Below are positions 26,560-34,852 of a DNA stretch of 64,000 nt, in pieces. Location of the stretch: NCBI RefSeq assembly GCF_020080045.1, contig NZ_CP083451.1, positions 3,645,001 through 3,709,000 of the forward strand, written 5' to 3'. Position numbers and translations under genes: made by a program. This DNA is from Comamonas odontotermitis. GTDB taxonomy: Bacteria; Pseudomonadota; Gammaproteobacteria; Burkholderiales; Burkholderiaceae_C. How positions within the stretch are numbered: the stretch's first letter is position 1; each line of letters opens with the position of its first letter. Below the pieces are notes generated by a model that ran no database searches, was not told where the DNA came from, and saw only the letters and a program-made list of their open reading frames with translations.

Positions 26560-27198
26560 TTAGTTTTTGGAGATCGAGGGACGCTGCTCCGGAGGAGCCA
26601 CCACACCCATCGACACGATGTATTTGAGCGCGGCGTCCACGCTCATATTCAGTTCCACACAGTCGCTTTTGCGCACCATCACCAGATAACCGCCCGTGGG
26701 GTTGGGGGTGGTGGGCACATACACGCTGACAAATTCTTCCTGCGCACCCACTGCGACCAGATGATCAGCCAGCTCGCCGCCGGGCGCGCCCGTCACGAAA
26801 CCGATGGTCCACATGCCGGAATGCGGCCATTGCACCATGACGGCGGTACGGAATGCATTGCCGCTTTCGGAAAACAGGGTGTCGGACACCTGTTTGACGC
26901 TGGAATAGATCGAGCGCACCACCGGTATGCGGCTGACCAGGGCATCCCCCCAGCTCACCAGCTTGCGGCCAACGAAATTGCTGGCCGTGCCCCCCACCAG
27001 CAGCAGGATCGCCAGGGTGAGTACCACGCCGAAACCCGGCACATGGTAGCCCAGGACCTTGTCTGGCTGCCAGCTCTCCGGCAGGATCTGCAGGGTCTGG
27101 TCAAGCGTGCCGACGATCCAGCCGAGCACCCAGACCGTGATCACGCCGGGCACAACGACCAGCAATCCGGTCAGCAGCCATTTGCGCAGTGCAGCCAT
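26560..27198 (-). CDS. DUF502 family membrane protein
   Basis: A 212-residue inner-membrane protein with two N-terminal hydrophobic segments (about 8-30 and 55-75), then a soluble domain with the DUF502 motifs [15 protein letters not shown] and [13 protein letters not shown]. Function is unknown. It sits between fmdB (15 bp) and aspS (37 bp) on the same strand, the conserved betaproteobacterial order, and is likely co-transcribed with them. Confidence 0.9.
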   Translation of the reverse strand: MAALRKWLLTGLLVVVPGVITVWVLGWIVGTLDQTLQILPESWQPDKVLGYHVPGFGVVLTLAILLLVGGTASNFVGRKLVSWGDALVSRIPVVRSIYSSVKQVSDTLFSESGNAFRTAVMVQWPHSGMWTIGFVTGAPGGELADHLVAVGAQEEFVSVYVPTTPNPTGGYLVMVRKSDCVELNMSVDAALKYIVSMGVVAPPEQRPSISKN

Positions 27199-27213
27199 GG
27201 GTGGTGGGAATCC

Positions 27214-27516
27214 TTATGCAGCAGAGCTGGTTAAGGTTGCGGGTGCCGCAGCAGGCGCAGGCGCAGGCGCTGCAGCGGGCGCAGCCTTGCTGTCGCTGGA
27301 CGAGCTAGCTCCGCCCGCGTCCGAGCTGGATTTCTTACCGCTGAAATCGGTGGCGTACCAGCCGGTGCCCTTGAGCTGGAAGCCCGGCGCAGTCAGCTGC
27401 TTGGAAAAGCTCGCTTGCTTGCATTCGGGGCATTCGGTCAGCGGCGCATCCGATATTTTTTGCAAAACATCCTTGGCAAATCCGCAGGCACTGCACTTGT
27501 AGGCGTAAATAGGCAT
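27214..27516 (-). CDS. FmdB-type zinc ribbon protein
   Basis: A 100-residue protein with an N-terminal zinc ribbon (MPIYAYKCSACG, then CPEC; pairs C9/C12 and C29/C32), the FmdB motif GFQLKGTGWYATDF, and an Ala/Pro/Ser-rich low-complexity tail of about 40 residues. FmdB proteins are proposed regulators in some contexts but their role in these bacteria is unknown. It is the first gene of the fmdB-DUF502-aspS series. Confidence 0.92.
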   Translation of the reverse strand: MPIYAYKCSACGFAKDVLQKISDAPLTECPECKQASFSKQLTAPGFQLKGTGWYATDFSGKKSSSDAGGASSSSDSKAAPAAAPAPAPAAAPATLTSSAA

Positions 27517-27616
27517 CGCGCAAAGTCAGAAAACGAAGGGAAACCCTTGATTATAGGCTGGCTTGCACAAACCAGCCCGGGCCGCCGGGCCTTTCGGGAT
27601 TCGCAGGCATGGATTG

Positions 27617-27710
27617 AAAAATGAAAGCTGACAGCGCCTGTTGCTATTGAAGTTCATATCAAAAATGACATGAAGGCCAATAGATATAGGCGCAGGCAGC
27701 TCTCATTTTT
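27617..27710. repeat. Long imperfect inverted repeat between fmdB and the symporter gene
   Basis: Arms 27617-27657 and 27670-27710, each 41 nt, match at 32 of 41 positions around a 12-nt spacer. Outer ends are AAAAATGA and its complement, and the arms contain the GCGCCT and CTATTG blocks that also appear in the shorter half-palindromes of this window. As RNA it would form a long stem that could terminate symporter-gene transcripts. It has no coding content. Confidence 0.75.
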
Positions 27711-27727
27711 ATAGAAACCGCCCTGCT

Positions 27728-29197
27728 TCAGCGCGCCATGGCCCCTGCGGGCGCGGCGTCCGGCTCAAACGGAATCACATCCGTCTTCTGGTTGGGGACC
27801 CACTGTGGTGCAAGCGAGCCTGCCACCATGCCGGCAAAAGCGGACAGCACACCGGCCAGCTGCGCCGGAAAAGCGCTGCCCCAGGCCATGTTGAGGCCCG
27901 CCAGCCACACGCCGATGCCCAGAAACACCGCCAGCAGGGCGCCTTGCGTGGTCGCGCGCTTCCAATACAAACCCATGGTGAGCGGCACAAACGCCCCCAC
28001 CAACGGCACCTGGTAGGCGCCGGACACCAACTCATAGATCGGCGTGCCTTCCATCTTGATCGAGTACGCAAGGACACAGGCGCTGAACACCAGCACGCTG
28101 ATGCGCATGGTGCGCAGGTTGTCATGATCACTCACATGGGGGCGGAACTGGCGCCAGATGTTCTCGGTAAAGGTGACGCTGGGCGCCAGCAGCGTGGCCG
28201 ATGCACAGGATTTGATGGCCGACAGCAGTGCGCCGAAGAACAGGATCTGCATGATGAACGGCATCTTCTCCATCACCAGGGTGGGCAGCACCTTCTGCGG
28301 ATCTTCCTTGAGCAGGCTCGCCGTTGCCTCGGGCATGATGATGAGCGCACTGGCCACCAGGAACATGGGCACAAAGGCAAACAGGATATAGGCAGAGCCA
28401 CCGATCACCGTGCCGCGCACGGCCGATTTCTCGCTGTTGGCCGACATCACGCGCTGGAACACGTCCTGCTGCGGAATCGAGCCCAGCATCATGGTGATGG
28501 CTGCGGCAAAGAAAAACACGATGTCATGCCAGGTCGGCTCGGGCCAGAACTGGAACAGGTCACGGCTGGTGGCCAGATCGATGACCTTGCCGGCGCCGCC
28601 CGCCATGTCGGAAGCAAAGAACGCCAGCACCATCAGGCCGACCACCAGGATGATCATCTGCACGAAATCAGTCACCGCCACCGACCACATGCCGCCAAAC
28701 AGCGTGTAGGCCAGGATCGAAACCACGCCGATCACCATGCCCATCGAGGTGCTGATTGCGCCATGCGAGAGCAGGTTGAACACCAGCCCCAGTGCCGTGA
28801 CCTGCGCCGACACCCAGCCCAGATAGCTGAGCATGATGATGAGCGAGCAGATGATCTCCACCGACCGGCCGTAGCGCTTGCGGTAGTAATCGCTGATGGT
28901 CAGCAGGTTCATGCGGTAGAGCTTGGCGGCAAAGAACAGGCCCACCAGAATCAGGCAGGTGCCCGCGCCAAACGGGTCTTCCACCACATTGCGCAGGCCG
29001 CCTTCGATGAACTTGGCGGGCACGCCCAGCACGATCTCCGAGCCAAACCAGGTGGCAAACGTGGTCGTAATGATCATGAACAGGGGCAGATGGCGCCCTG
29101 CGACTGCAAAATCCGCCGTGTTCTTGACCCGTTTGGCGGCCCACAGGCCCACGCCAATGGTTACAAAAAGGTAGGCAATCACCATGTAGAGCAGCAC
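27728..29197 (-). CDS. Sodium:solute symporter family protein
   Basis: An inner-membrane transporter of 489 residues with about 13 transmembrane helices. Family motifs include FATWFGSEIVLG near residue 45 and SYLGWVSAQVTALG near 125, with GGMWSVAVTDFVQ typical of SSS transporters. The substrate is unknown (proline, pantothenate, short carboxylates or polyamines are possible). It starts 27 bp after ubiB on the same strand, so may be read from the ubi transcript, yet it has no obvious functional link to ubiquinone synthesis. Confidence 0.9.
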   Translation of the reverse strand: MLLYMVIAYLFVTIGVGLWAAKRVKNTADFAVAGRHLPLFMIITTTFATWFGSEIVLGVPAKFIEGGLRNVVEDPFGAGTCLILVGLFFAAKLYRMNLLTISDYYRKRYGRSVEIICSLIIMLSYLGWVSAQVTALGLVFNLLSHGAISTSMGMVIGVVSILAYTLFGGMWSVAVTDFVQMIILVVGLMVLAFFASDMAGGAGKVIDLATSRDLFQFWPEPTWHDIVFFFAAAITMMLGSIPQQDVFQRVMSANSEKSAVRGTVIGGSAYILFAFVPMFLVASALIIMPEATASLLKEDPQKVLPTLVMEKMPFIMQILFFGALLSAIKSCASATLLAPSVTFTENIWRQFRPHVSDHDNLRTMRISVLVFSACVLAYSIKMEGTPIYELVSGAYQVPLVGAFVPLTMGLYWKRATTQGALLAVFLGIGVWLAGLNMAWGSAFPAQLAGVLSAFAGMVAGSLAPQWVPNQKTDVIPFEPDAAPAGAMAR

Positions 29198-29224
29198 GTT
29201 GTCACTCCTGCAAAGCGTAAAAGG

Positions 29225-30790
29225 TCAAAAGATACGAACGCGAATCAGGAGCTGCAGCACCACCAGCCCCAGGACAAAACCGATACCGCCACTGACAATG
29301 ATCTGCAGCAGCTTGTTGGTCAGCTTCTGCTGCGCCAGCAGTTCCTTGAGAGTCTCGTCGTTGTCGCGGCCCTGTTGCGACAGGTACTGGTGCACCAGGC
29401 GCGGCATGTCCGGCAGCAGCTTGGCATAGCGCGGCGCCTGGCTTTTCAGCTCACGCCACAGGCGCTGCGGCCCCATCTGGTCGAGCATCCACTTTTCAAG
29501 GAAAGGCTTGGCCGTGCTCCACAGGTCCAGATCCGGATCCAACTGTCGGCCCAGGCCTTCGATGTTGAGCAAGGTTTTTTGCAGCAGCACGAGCTGCGGC
29601 TGAATCTCGACATGGAAGCGCCGCGAAGTCTGGAACAAACGCATCAGCACCATGCCCAGCGAAATCTCCTTGAGCGGGCGGTCGAAGTACGGCTCGCACA
29701 CTGCACGGATCGCCGCTTCCAGCTCGTCGACCCGCGTGTCGGGCGGCACCCAGCCGCTTTCGATGTGCAGCTCTGCAACACGCTTGTAATCACGGCGGAA
29801 GAAGGCCGTGAAGTTCTGCGCCAGGTATTCCTTGTCAAACTCCGTCAAGGTGCCGACGATGCCGAAATCCAGCGAGATATAGCGGCCAAAGCTCTCGGGC
29901 TCCAGGCTCACCTGGATATTGCCCGGGTGCATGTCGGCGTGGAAAAAGCCGTCGCGAAACACCTGGGTGAAGAAGATGGTCACGCCGTCGCGCGCCAGTT
30001 TTGGGATATCGACGCCAGCGGCACGCAAGGTTTCAACCTGGTTGATGGGCACGCCATTCATGCGCTCCATCACCATCACCTCCTGGTGGCAGAAATCCCA
30101 GAACACCTCAGGAATCAGCACCAGATCGAGCCCTTCCATGTTGCGGCGCAACTGGGCAGCGTTCGATGCTTCGCGCATCAGATCGAGTTCGTCGTGCAGG
30201 TAGGTGTCAAACTCTGCCACCACCTGACGCGGCTTGAGGCGCTTGCCGTCGGCAGAGAATTTCTCCACCAGCTCAGCCATGGTGCGCATCAACGCCAGGT
30301 CGCTGTCGATCACCGGCAGCATGCCTGGCCGCAGCACCTTCACGGCCACATCGCGCAGCTCGCCAGCGCGGGTGCGGATGGTGGCAAAGTGCACCTGGGC
30401 TATGGATGCGCTCGCAACTGGTTTTTCATCAAAGCTGACGAACACCTCGGCAATCGGCTTGCGGAACGCCCGCTCGATGGTCTCGACCGCGATGCGCGGG
30501 TCAAACGAAGGCACGCGGTCCTGCAGCAGCGACAGCTCTTCGGCAATATCGGGGGGTAGCAGATCACGCCGGGTCGAAAGCACCTGTCCAAACTTGACGA
30601 AGATGGGTCCGAGCTGCTCCAGCGCTTCGCGCAGCCGCTGGCCGCGCGGCTGCGTCCACTTGCGGCCCAGGCGCAGCACACGGGTGATGCCCTTGAGCCA
30701 CGGGTGGTTGAAGCTGGAGAGCACCATGTCGTCCAGCCCATAGCGCCACACCACCCACAGGATGGTAAAGCCACGGAAAAAACGCTTCAT
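29225..30790 (-). CDS. ubiB: Ubiquinone biosynthesis kinase-like protein UbiB
   Basis: An atypical protein-kinase-like (ABC1/ADCK/COQ8) ATPase needed for ubiquinone synthesis, 521 residues. The family KxGQ motif ([19 protein letters not shown], 61-79), an Ala-rich nucleotide loop ([14 protein letters not shown]) and the catalytic segment HADMHPGNI are intact. Two C-terminal hydrophobic stretches end the protein, giving its usual membrane anchor. The start at 30790 overlaps the ubiJ stop as ATGA; longer in-frame starts fall inside ubiJ and are rejected. Confidence 0.96.
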   Translation of the reverse strand: MKRFFRGFTILWVVWRYGLDDMVLSSFNHPWLKGITRVLRLGRKWTQPRGQRLREALEQLGPIFVKFGQVLSTRRDLLPPDIAEELSLLQDRVPSFDPRIAVETIERAFRKPIAEVFVSFDEKPVASASIAQVHFATIRTRAGELRDVAVKVLRPGMLPVIDSDLALMRTMAELVEKFSADGKRLKPRQVVAEFDTYLHDELDLMREASNAAQLRRNMEGLDLVLIPEVFWDFCHQEVMVMERMNGVPINQVETLRAAGVDIPKLARDGVTIFFTQVFRDGFFHADMHPGNIQVSLEPESFGRYISLDFGIVGTLTEFDKEYLAQNFTAFFRRDYKRVAELHIESGWVPPDTRVDELEAAIRAVCEPYFDRPLKEISLGMVLMRLFQTSRRFHVEIQPQLVLLQKTLLNIEGLGRQLDPDLDLWSTAKPFLEKWMLDQMGPQRLWRELKSQAPRYAKLLPDMPRLVHQYLSQQGRDNDETLKELLAQQKLTNKLLQIIVSGGIGFVLGLVVLQLLIRVRIF

Positions 30791-31425
30791 GAGGGCTGGC
30801 GCTCGCTGGGAGAATCGGCGCCTGCGCCATAGCCCGGGGGCGTGGGCGGCGCTGGCGGTTGCGCCTGCTGGTCGGAGCGGCCACCGCCAAAGCGGTCTGC
30901 CGTGCGCACCCCCATGTTGACGAACTGACGCAGCGCCACTGCGATGCGCTGACCAAAGGAAGCCAGCCAGTGCGCGGGCGTATCGCCCACGATGCGTGCC
31001 AGGTCTTCCTCGACGTCCCAGCGGACATGGTCGACCAGCCACTGGATCTCGGCGGCGAACTGCACATCGCCGTCAATGCGGATGGCGGGCTTTTCGCCCT
31101 GCAGCACATCACGCGCCAGCGCGAGTGGCGATTCATCGACCACATGCACGCGCAGATCAGGCGTTGCGCCAGGCTCTGCAAGGTCCAGCAGGCCGGCTGG
31201 CGTGATCTGCAGCGCCAATTGAATGCTGCGCCACTGCACCTGAACCACACGCCCACTTTGGCGCGTGAGGCGCTCCATGGCGATGCTTTCCTGCATCAGC
31301 ACATGGTTCAGGAACAGCACCACACGGTGTTGCACCTCGGACACCAGCCACTGCGGTGGTTGGGCCGAATCCAGAATGCGCGCAAAAATGCCGCCCGGAA
31401 AAGAAAAAGGGGACTGTGTTGCCAT
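30787..31425 (-). CDS. ubiJ: Ubiquinone biosynthesis accessory factor UbiJ (SCP2 domain)
   Basis: UbiJ binds lipids through an SCP2 domain and, with UbiK, supports the soluble ubiquinone-biosynthesis complex. This 212-residue copy has the N-terminal SCP2-type region (about 20-110) and a helical middle ([25 protein letters not shown] in parts), followed by a Pro/Gln-rich tail. ATG 31425 is preferred over TTG 31434. Its ribosome site lies within a 7-bp stem whose loop holds the start codon. It is coupled to ubiB by ATGA. Confidence 0.88.
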   Translation of the reverse strand: MATQSPFSFPGGIFARILDSAQPPQWLVSEVQHRVVLFLNHVLMQESIAMERLTRQSGRVVQVQWRSIQLALQITPAGLLDLAEPGATPDLRVHVVDESPLALARDVLQGEKPAIRIDGDVQFAAEIQWLVDHVRWDVEEDLARIVGDTPAHWLASFGQRIAVALRQFVNMGVRTADRFGGGRSDQQAQPPAPPTPPGYGAGADSPSERQPS

Positions 31426-31432
31426 AGTCCCC
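31409..31432 (-). promoter_or_regulatory. Hairpin enclosing the ubiJ start region
   Basis: A perfect 7-bp inverted repeat, GGGGACT (31409-31415) and AGTCCCC (31426-31432), flanks a 10-nt loop containing the ubiJ ATG (31423-31425). On the mRNA, the GGGGA that would serve as ribosome site is paired, so translation could be limited until the stem opens. Confidence 0.45.
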
Positions 31433-31504
31433 AATTATTCCCCAACTCGATCGCCCATGCCTCCGATTAACAGGCATGGCGATGGAGTTTTATGACACCG
31501 CGCC

Positions 31505-31774
31505 AAGAACGTGTTTGCAATCTCTACGCATCCGCGTTGGAGTGCAATCGGGATGAGTTCGAAGCGATGGGCCGCAGCTTGCACCGGGGTGCAAGCAAGG
31601 GACAGCGCACAGAAATCGCCCGATTTCACTCCAACCCGGAGGGACAGTGGCCTTGCGGGCGGTCTGCGTTGTTGCAAATCCTCGCAATAGCATGGCTATT
31701 GCTGCGGTATTGCGCCTAGCATCCCATCCCGCAAAGCCACTGTCGCGGCGCGAGGAGATCGCAACCACGTTCTT
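31505..31774. repeat. Nested palindromic element between ubiJ and the Tim44-domain gene
   Basis: Outer arms of 20 nt (31505-31524 and 31755-31774) match at 18 of 20 positions. Inside are a 17-nt pair with one mismatch (31643-31659 and 31728-31744), a perfect 9-bp hairpin gcttgcaccggggtgcaagc (31577-31596) and an 8-bp hairpin GCAATAGC-atg-GCTATTGC (31684-31702). The right outer arm overlaps the Tim44-gene stop codon by 2 nt. The 338-bp gap 31435-31772 holds nothing else convincing; short open frames across it follow the palindromes and show no domain. It looks like a non-autonomous mobile or dispersed repeat. Confidence 0.75.
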
Positions 31775-32765
31775 ACTGCAGTGCTTGCAGACCGGCGACC
31801 AGCCAGCCGCTGGAGCCGTCCTTCGGCTTGGTCATGTTCCACACTTCGCGGAAGGGGCTGGGGCCCGCATTCGCCTCTTCGCGGATCATGCCGGAGAACT
31901 CGACGCTGGCCATGTAGGCATTGCCCAGGTCCTCGATACCCAGCAATTGGGCTTCAAGCATCACGACATCGGTCTGGTTGGGCTGCACGCCTTCGCGGTG
32001 CTGCTCGCGGTCCTGCAACTGCCCCTTGACTTCCGTCAACATGGTATCGGTCATCATCGAGCGCAGGGTCTGAACATCACCACGGTCCCAGGCGGCCTGC
32101 AAGGTCACGAAATTGCGTTTGGCCGCATCCAGAAAGCCCTGGGTATCAAAGCCTTCGGGCACGCCCCAGTTCTGCGAGCCACCCAGGGCCGAGCCGATCA
32201 TGCTGCCGCCTGCGGCCGCAGCTACGGGCGCCGCACCTTGCTCCCAAGGACGAGCGGATGCATCATTGCCCACTTTCTCAGGGTTGTACTGGCGCGCCAT
32301 GGGAGCCGATTCGGGCGCCTGAGGCGTGGCGTTGCCTGCGCCCTGGAAGGCGAAAGGCGAGTTGCCGGCGGGCGCTGCCGCACCACTCTTCTTGCGCATG
32401 ATGAAGCCGACAATCGCCAGCACCGCCATGATGGCCAGACCTACCAGCAGCATGTTGGCAAACGCTTCACCGAAGCCCAGGCTATGTGCCAGCCAGGCCA
32501 GGCCCAGACCGGCGGCCAGGCCACCCAGCATGGCGCCCCAAGGTTTCTTGGGCGCAGCCTGCGGGGCTGCATTCGGGGTTGCGGGGCGCTGTGCCTGCTG
32601 GGCAGGCGCGGCCTGGCTGGGCGCCTGGGAAGGCGTTGCCTGGCGTTGCGTCACATTGCTCGATTGCTGCCCCACGGACTTGCCGCCTCCCATGCGTTTG
32701 GCATCAGCATCCACATGCACAAATGCCAGCAGAACCACCAGGGCGACTGACCATAGTTTCATCAT
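31773..32765 (-). CDS. Tim44-like domain membrane protein
   Basis: A 330-residue protein with a signal-like N-terminus (1-22), the conserved bacterial KRMGGGKSVGQQS motif just after it, a long Ala/Gln/Pro linker, two hydrophobic helices near 85-130, and a C-terminal Tim44 domain (about 185-330, containing VTLQAAWDRGDVQTLRSMMTD). Tim44 in mitochondria tethers the import motor, but the bacterial role is unknown. It lies between ubiE and ubiJ, suggesting a membrane scaffold for ubiquinone enzymes; that link is an inference. The stop codon is inside the right arm of the palindromic element. Confidence 0.85.
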   Translation of the reverse strand: MMKLWSVALVVLLAFVHVDADAKRMGGGKSVGQQSSNVTQRQATPSQAPSQAAPAQQAQRPATPNAAPQAAPKKPWGAMLGGLAAGLGLAWLAHSLGFGEAFANMLLVGLAIMAVLAIVGFIMRKKSGAAAPAGNSPFAFQGAGNATPQAPESAPMARQYNPEKVGNDASARPWEQGAAPVAAAAGGSMIGSALGGSQNWGVPEGFDTQGFLDAAKRNFVTLQAAWDRGDVQTLRSMMTDTMLTEVKGQLQDREQHREGVQPNQTDVVMLEAQLLGIEDLGNAYMASVEFSGMIREEANAGPSPFREVWNMTKPKDGSSGWLVAGLQALQ

Positions 32766-32915
32766 ATTTGCTCCATTCTTTTAACGGCCCACGCACCCCT
32801 CGGTGTCGGCCTGTTTGCTGTTACGCCCCTTACCTGCATGGTCGGCTTGTTGTGTTGTAGTGCGCCAGACGCTGGGCCGCGTCCGTCTTTTCAACCTGCC
32901 ATGCGATTCAAATCA

Positions 32916-33647
32916 TCAGCACTTGATGCCCACATGCAACGCGGTGATACCCGCCGTCATGTTGTGGTAGTCGACATGCCCAAAACCTGCCTGATGCATC
33001 ATGGCCTTCAACTCCTTCTGGCCAGGGTGCATGCGAATCGATTCAGCCAGATAGCGGTAGCTGTCCGCGTCACCCGCCACCATCTGCCCGATACGTGGGA
33101 GCACCTGGAAGGAATACAAGTCGTACGCCTTCTCGAGCGGCTTGGCCACCTTGGAAAACTCCAGCACCAGCAGCTTGCCGCGCGGCTTGAGCACGCGGTT
33201 CATTTCCTTGAGGGCCACATCCTTGTGCGTCATGTTGCGCAGGCCGAAAGCCACGCTCACCACGTCAAAGTAGTTGTCGGGAAAAGGCAGCGCCTCGGCA
33301 TCGCACACCATGGTGGGCAGATGAATGCCTTTGTCGATCAGGCGGTCACGCCCCACCCGCAGCATGGCTTCGTTGATGTCGGTGTGCACCACCTGGCCGC
33401 TCTTGCCCACCTTCTTGGCAAAGGCCAGGGACAGGTCGCCCGTACCGCCGGCGATATCCAGCGCGCGCTGGCCTTCCTTGAGGTTGGCGACCATCACGGT
33501 GTACTGCTTCCAGATGCGGTGCAGCCCACCGGACATCAGGTCGTTCATCACGTCGTACTTGCTCGCAACCGAATCGAACACGCCGCGCACTTTGCGCGCC
33601 TTGTCCTTTTCATCAACCGTCTCAAATCCAAAGTGGGTGGTACTCAT
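32916..33647 (-). CDS. ubiE: Ubiquinone/menaquinone C-methyltransferase UbiE
   Basis: An S-adenosylmethionine-dependent C-methyltransferase in ubiquinone synthesis, 243 residues. The N-terminus [17 protein letters not shown] and [13 protein letters not shown] is typical; the SAM-binding motif [10 protein letters not shown] and the post-motif [10 protein letters not shown] are intact. The start at 33647 is chosen to give the standard MSTTHFGF N-terminus; an upstream extension is not conserved. It precedes the Tim44-domain gene by 150 bp. Confidence 0.97.
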   Translation of the reverse strand: MSTTHFGFETVDEKDKARKVRGVFDSVASKYDVMNDLMSGGLHRIWKQYTVMVANLKEGQRALDIAGGTGDLSLAFAKKVGKSGQVVHTDINEAMLRVGRDRLIDKGIHLPTMVCDAEALPFPDNYFDVVSVAFGLRNMTHKDVALKEMNRVLKPRGKLLVLEFSKVAKPLEKAYDLYSFQVLPRIGQMVAGDADSYRYLAESIRMHPGQKELKAMMHQAGFGHVDYHNMTAGITALHVGIKC

Positions 33648-33690
33648 AGTTCGAATGCTAGCAAGCTCTGCAACGCCTCTCCTGACAAAC

Positions 33691-33707
33691 CCCGCCATAT
33701 GGGCGGG
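33691..33707 (-). terminator. Possible terminator between DUF971 gene and ubiE
   Basis: A 6-bp stem CCCGCC/GGCGGG with a 5-nt loop; on the minus strand it is followed by only three T. It is weak and could serve as a leader hairpin of ubiE. Confidence 0.35.
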
Positions 33708-33747
33708 TATGCAATCAAAGGTATTTGATGCCGCAGCTCAATATGAT

Positions 33748-33769
33748 CAAGCGCATGCAGCTATCAAAT
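33748..33769 (+). repeat. Recurring half-palindrome, copy upstream of ubiE
   Basis: caagcgcatgcagctatcaa followed by AT closely matches the copy at 59780, differing at one or two bases. It lies in the 213-bp gap between the DUF971 gene and ubiE. Confidence 0.5.
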
Positions 33770-33860
33770 CAATAGCTTTATATACAAAATATTTCGTCTG
33801 ATCCATGCAGCGCATGGCCTGCACAGCGCCCCGCCTCGCGCAGCGGCGCGCTTTTTCCGA

Positions 33861-34286
33861 TCAATGGTGGTGGCCGCAGCTCCCGCCCGAAGCGCCTGCC
33901 TTTGGCGCCATGGGCTGGTCGCGGTCCACACCGGCAGCCTGCAACTTGTCCAGATAACCCTGCCACAGCTCGCTCTGCCGCTCACCCAGTTCGTACAGGT
34001 ACTGCCAGCTGTAGAGGCCGCTTTCATGCCCGTCCGAGAAGATGGGCTTGATGGCGTAGTTGCCCACCGGCTCCACGGCAACGATGGTTACATCGCGCTT
34101 GCCGGTCTGCAGCACCTCCTGCCCGGGGCCGTGACCCTGCACCTCGGCAGAGGGCGAATACACACGCAGCAGCTCGAACGGCAGCTTGAATGCAGCGCCA
34201 TCGGCGTACTGCACCTCCAGCACGCGCGAGGCGCCATGCACGGTCAGCGCGGTCGGTGTCGGGGTGTCGCGGTTCAAGCCAGCCAT
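33861..34286 (-). CDS. DUF971 (GBBH-like) domain protein
   Basis: A 141-residue protein with the DUF971 motif RVLEVQYADGAAFKLPFELLRVYSPSAE, split over about residues 20-50, then VGNYAIKPIFSDGHESGLYSW. It ends in a Gly/His-rich SGGSCGHHH tail that could bind metal. The domain also occurs in gamma-butyrobetaine hydroxylases and in an Fe-S assembly factor; the bacterial stand-alone form has no confirmed role. Location upstream of ubiE is conserved, suggesting a part in quinone or Fe-S metabolism. ATG 34286 gives the usual N-terminus. Confidence 0.88.
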   Translation of the reverse strand: MAGLNRDTPTPTALTVHGASRVLEVQYADGAAFKLPFELLRVYSPSAEVQGHGPGQEVLQTGKRDVTIVAVEPVGNYAIKPIFSDGHESGLYSWQYLYELGERQSELWQGYLDKLQAAGVDRDQPMAPKAGASGGSCGHHH

Positions 34287-34334
34287 GGGGTTCCTTTGCA
34301 GATCCACAGCTCGCACTGCAGATAAAACAGCCTC

Positions 34335-34357
34335 TTGCGCACATCTGGCGTGCGCAA
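34335..34357. other. Hairpin between the HIT and DUF971 genes
   Basis: A perfect 8-bp inverted repeat TTGCGCAC/GTGCGCAA with a 7-nt loop, in the 92-bp gap. On the minus strand a short T-run follows a few bases later, so it may be a weak terminator for the HIT gene. Confidence 0.4.
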
Positions 34358-34378
34358 TGCCATCCAAAACAATAGCAA

Positions 34379-34852
34379 TTATGCCGCAACCAGACGCTCA
34401 AGCGCAGCAACCATGCGCGCCTCGGCGGCGGGCAGCTGCGCGGCCAGTTCAGCCTCTAGCGCAGTGTTGCGCTCGCGCTGCACCGCAGCCCACACCGAGC
34501 CCGGAAAGTGGCTGTCGTCGCTGTAGCGGGCAATCACATGCCAATGCAGATGCGGCACCATATTGCCCAGTGCCGCCACATTGATCTTGCGTGGTGCAGG
34601 GGTCATTGCACGCAGTGCCAGCTCCACGGCCACGACGGCATCCATGCACCATTGGCGCTGATCGGCAGGCAGATCGGAGAACTCTGCCACATGCGCAGCC
34701 CAGACCACACGATAAAAAGCAGGAAAACCCGCTTCTTCCGCATGGATGACACGCAAGGCGCCGCCCGCACGAGCGCCCTGCCATACCAGGCGGCCACCTG
34801 TGCCGTGGCACAGCGGGCAACCGGGGTTCGGTTCGATGGCAGGGTTCGTCAT
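34379..34852 (-). CDS. HIT-family nucleotide-binding protein
   Basis: A 157-residue member of the histidine-triad superfamily; the active-site motif is HLHWHV (H-x-H-x-H) near residue 101, preceded by [15 protein letters not shown] pair near the N-terminus may bind zinc. HIT proteins hydrolyse nucleotide phosphoramidates or dinucleotides; the exact substrate here is unknown. Its ATG overlaps the stop of the large FAD/Fe-S gene (ATGA), so it is translationally coupled to it. Confidence 0.9.
   Translation of the reverse strand: MTNPAIEPNPGCPLCHGTGGRLVWQGARAGGALRVIHAEEAGFPAFYRVVWAAHVAEFSDLPADQRQWCMDAVVAVELALRAMTPAPRKINVAALGNMVPHLHWHVIARYSDDSHFPGSVWAAVQRERNTALEAELAAQLPAAEARMVAALERLVAA

Noticed and set aside
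24714..26606. Upstream extension of aspS to 26606
   Set aside because: It overlaps DUF502; an AGGAAG site supports ATG 26522.
27944..30559. An 871-codon open frame on the plus strand across the symporter and ubiB
   Set aside because: It is antisense to intact genes, His/Gln/Arg-rich, with no domain.
31492..31719. A 75-codon open frame inside the palindromic element
   Set aside because: Its sequence is dictated by the palindromes; no ribosome site or domain is seen.
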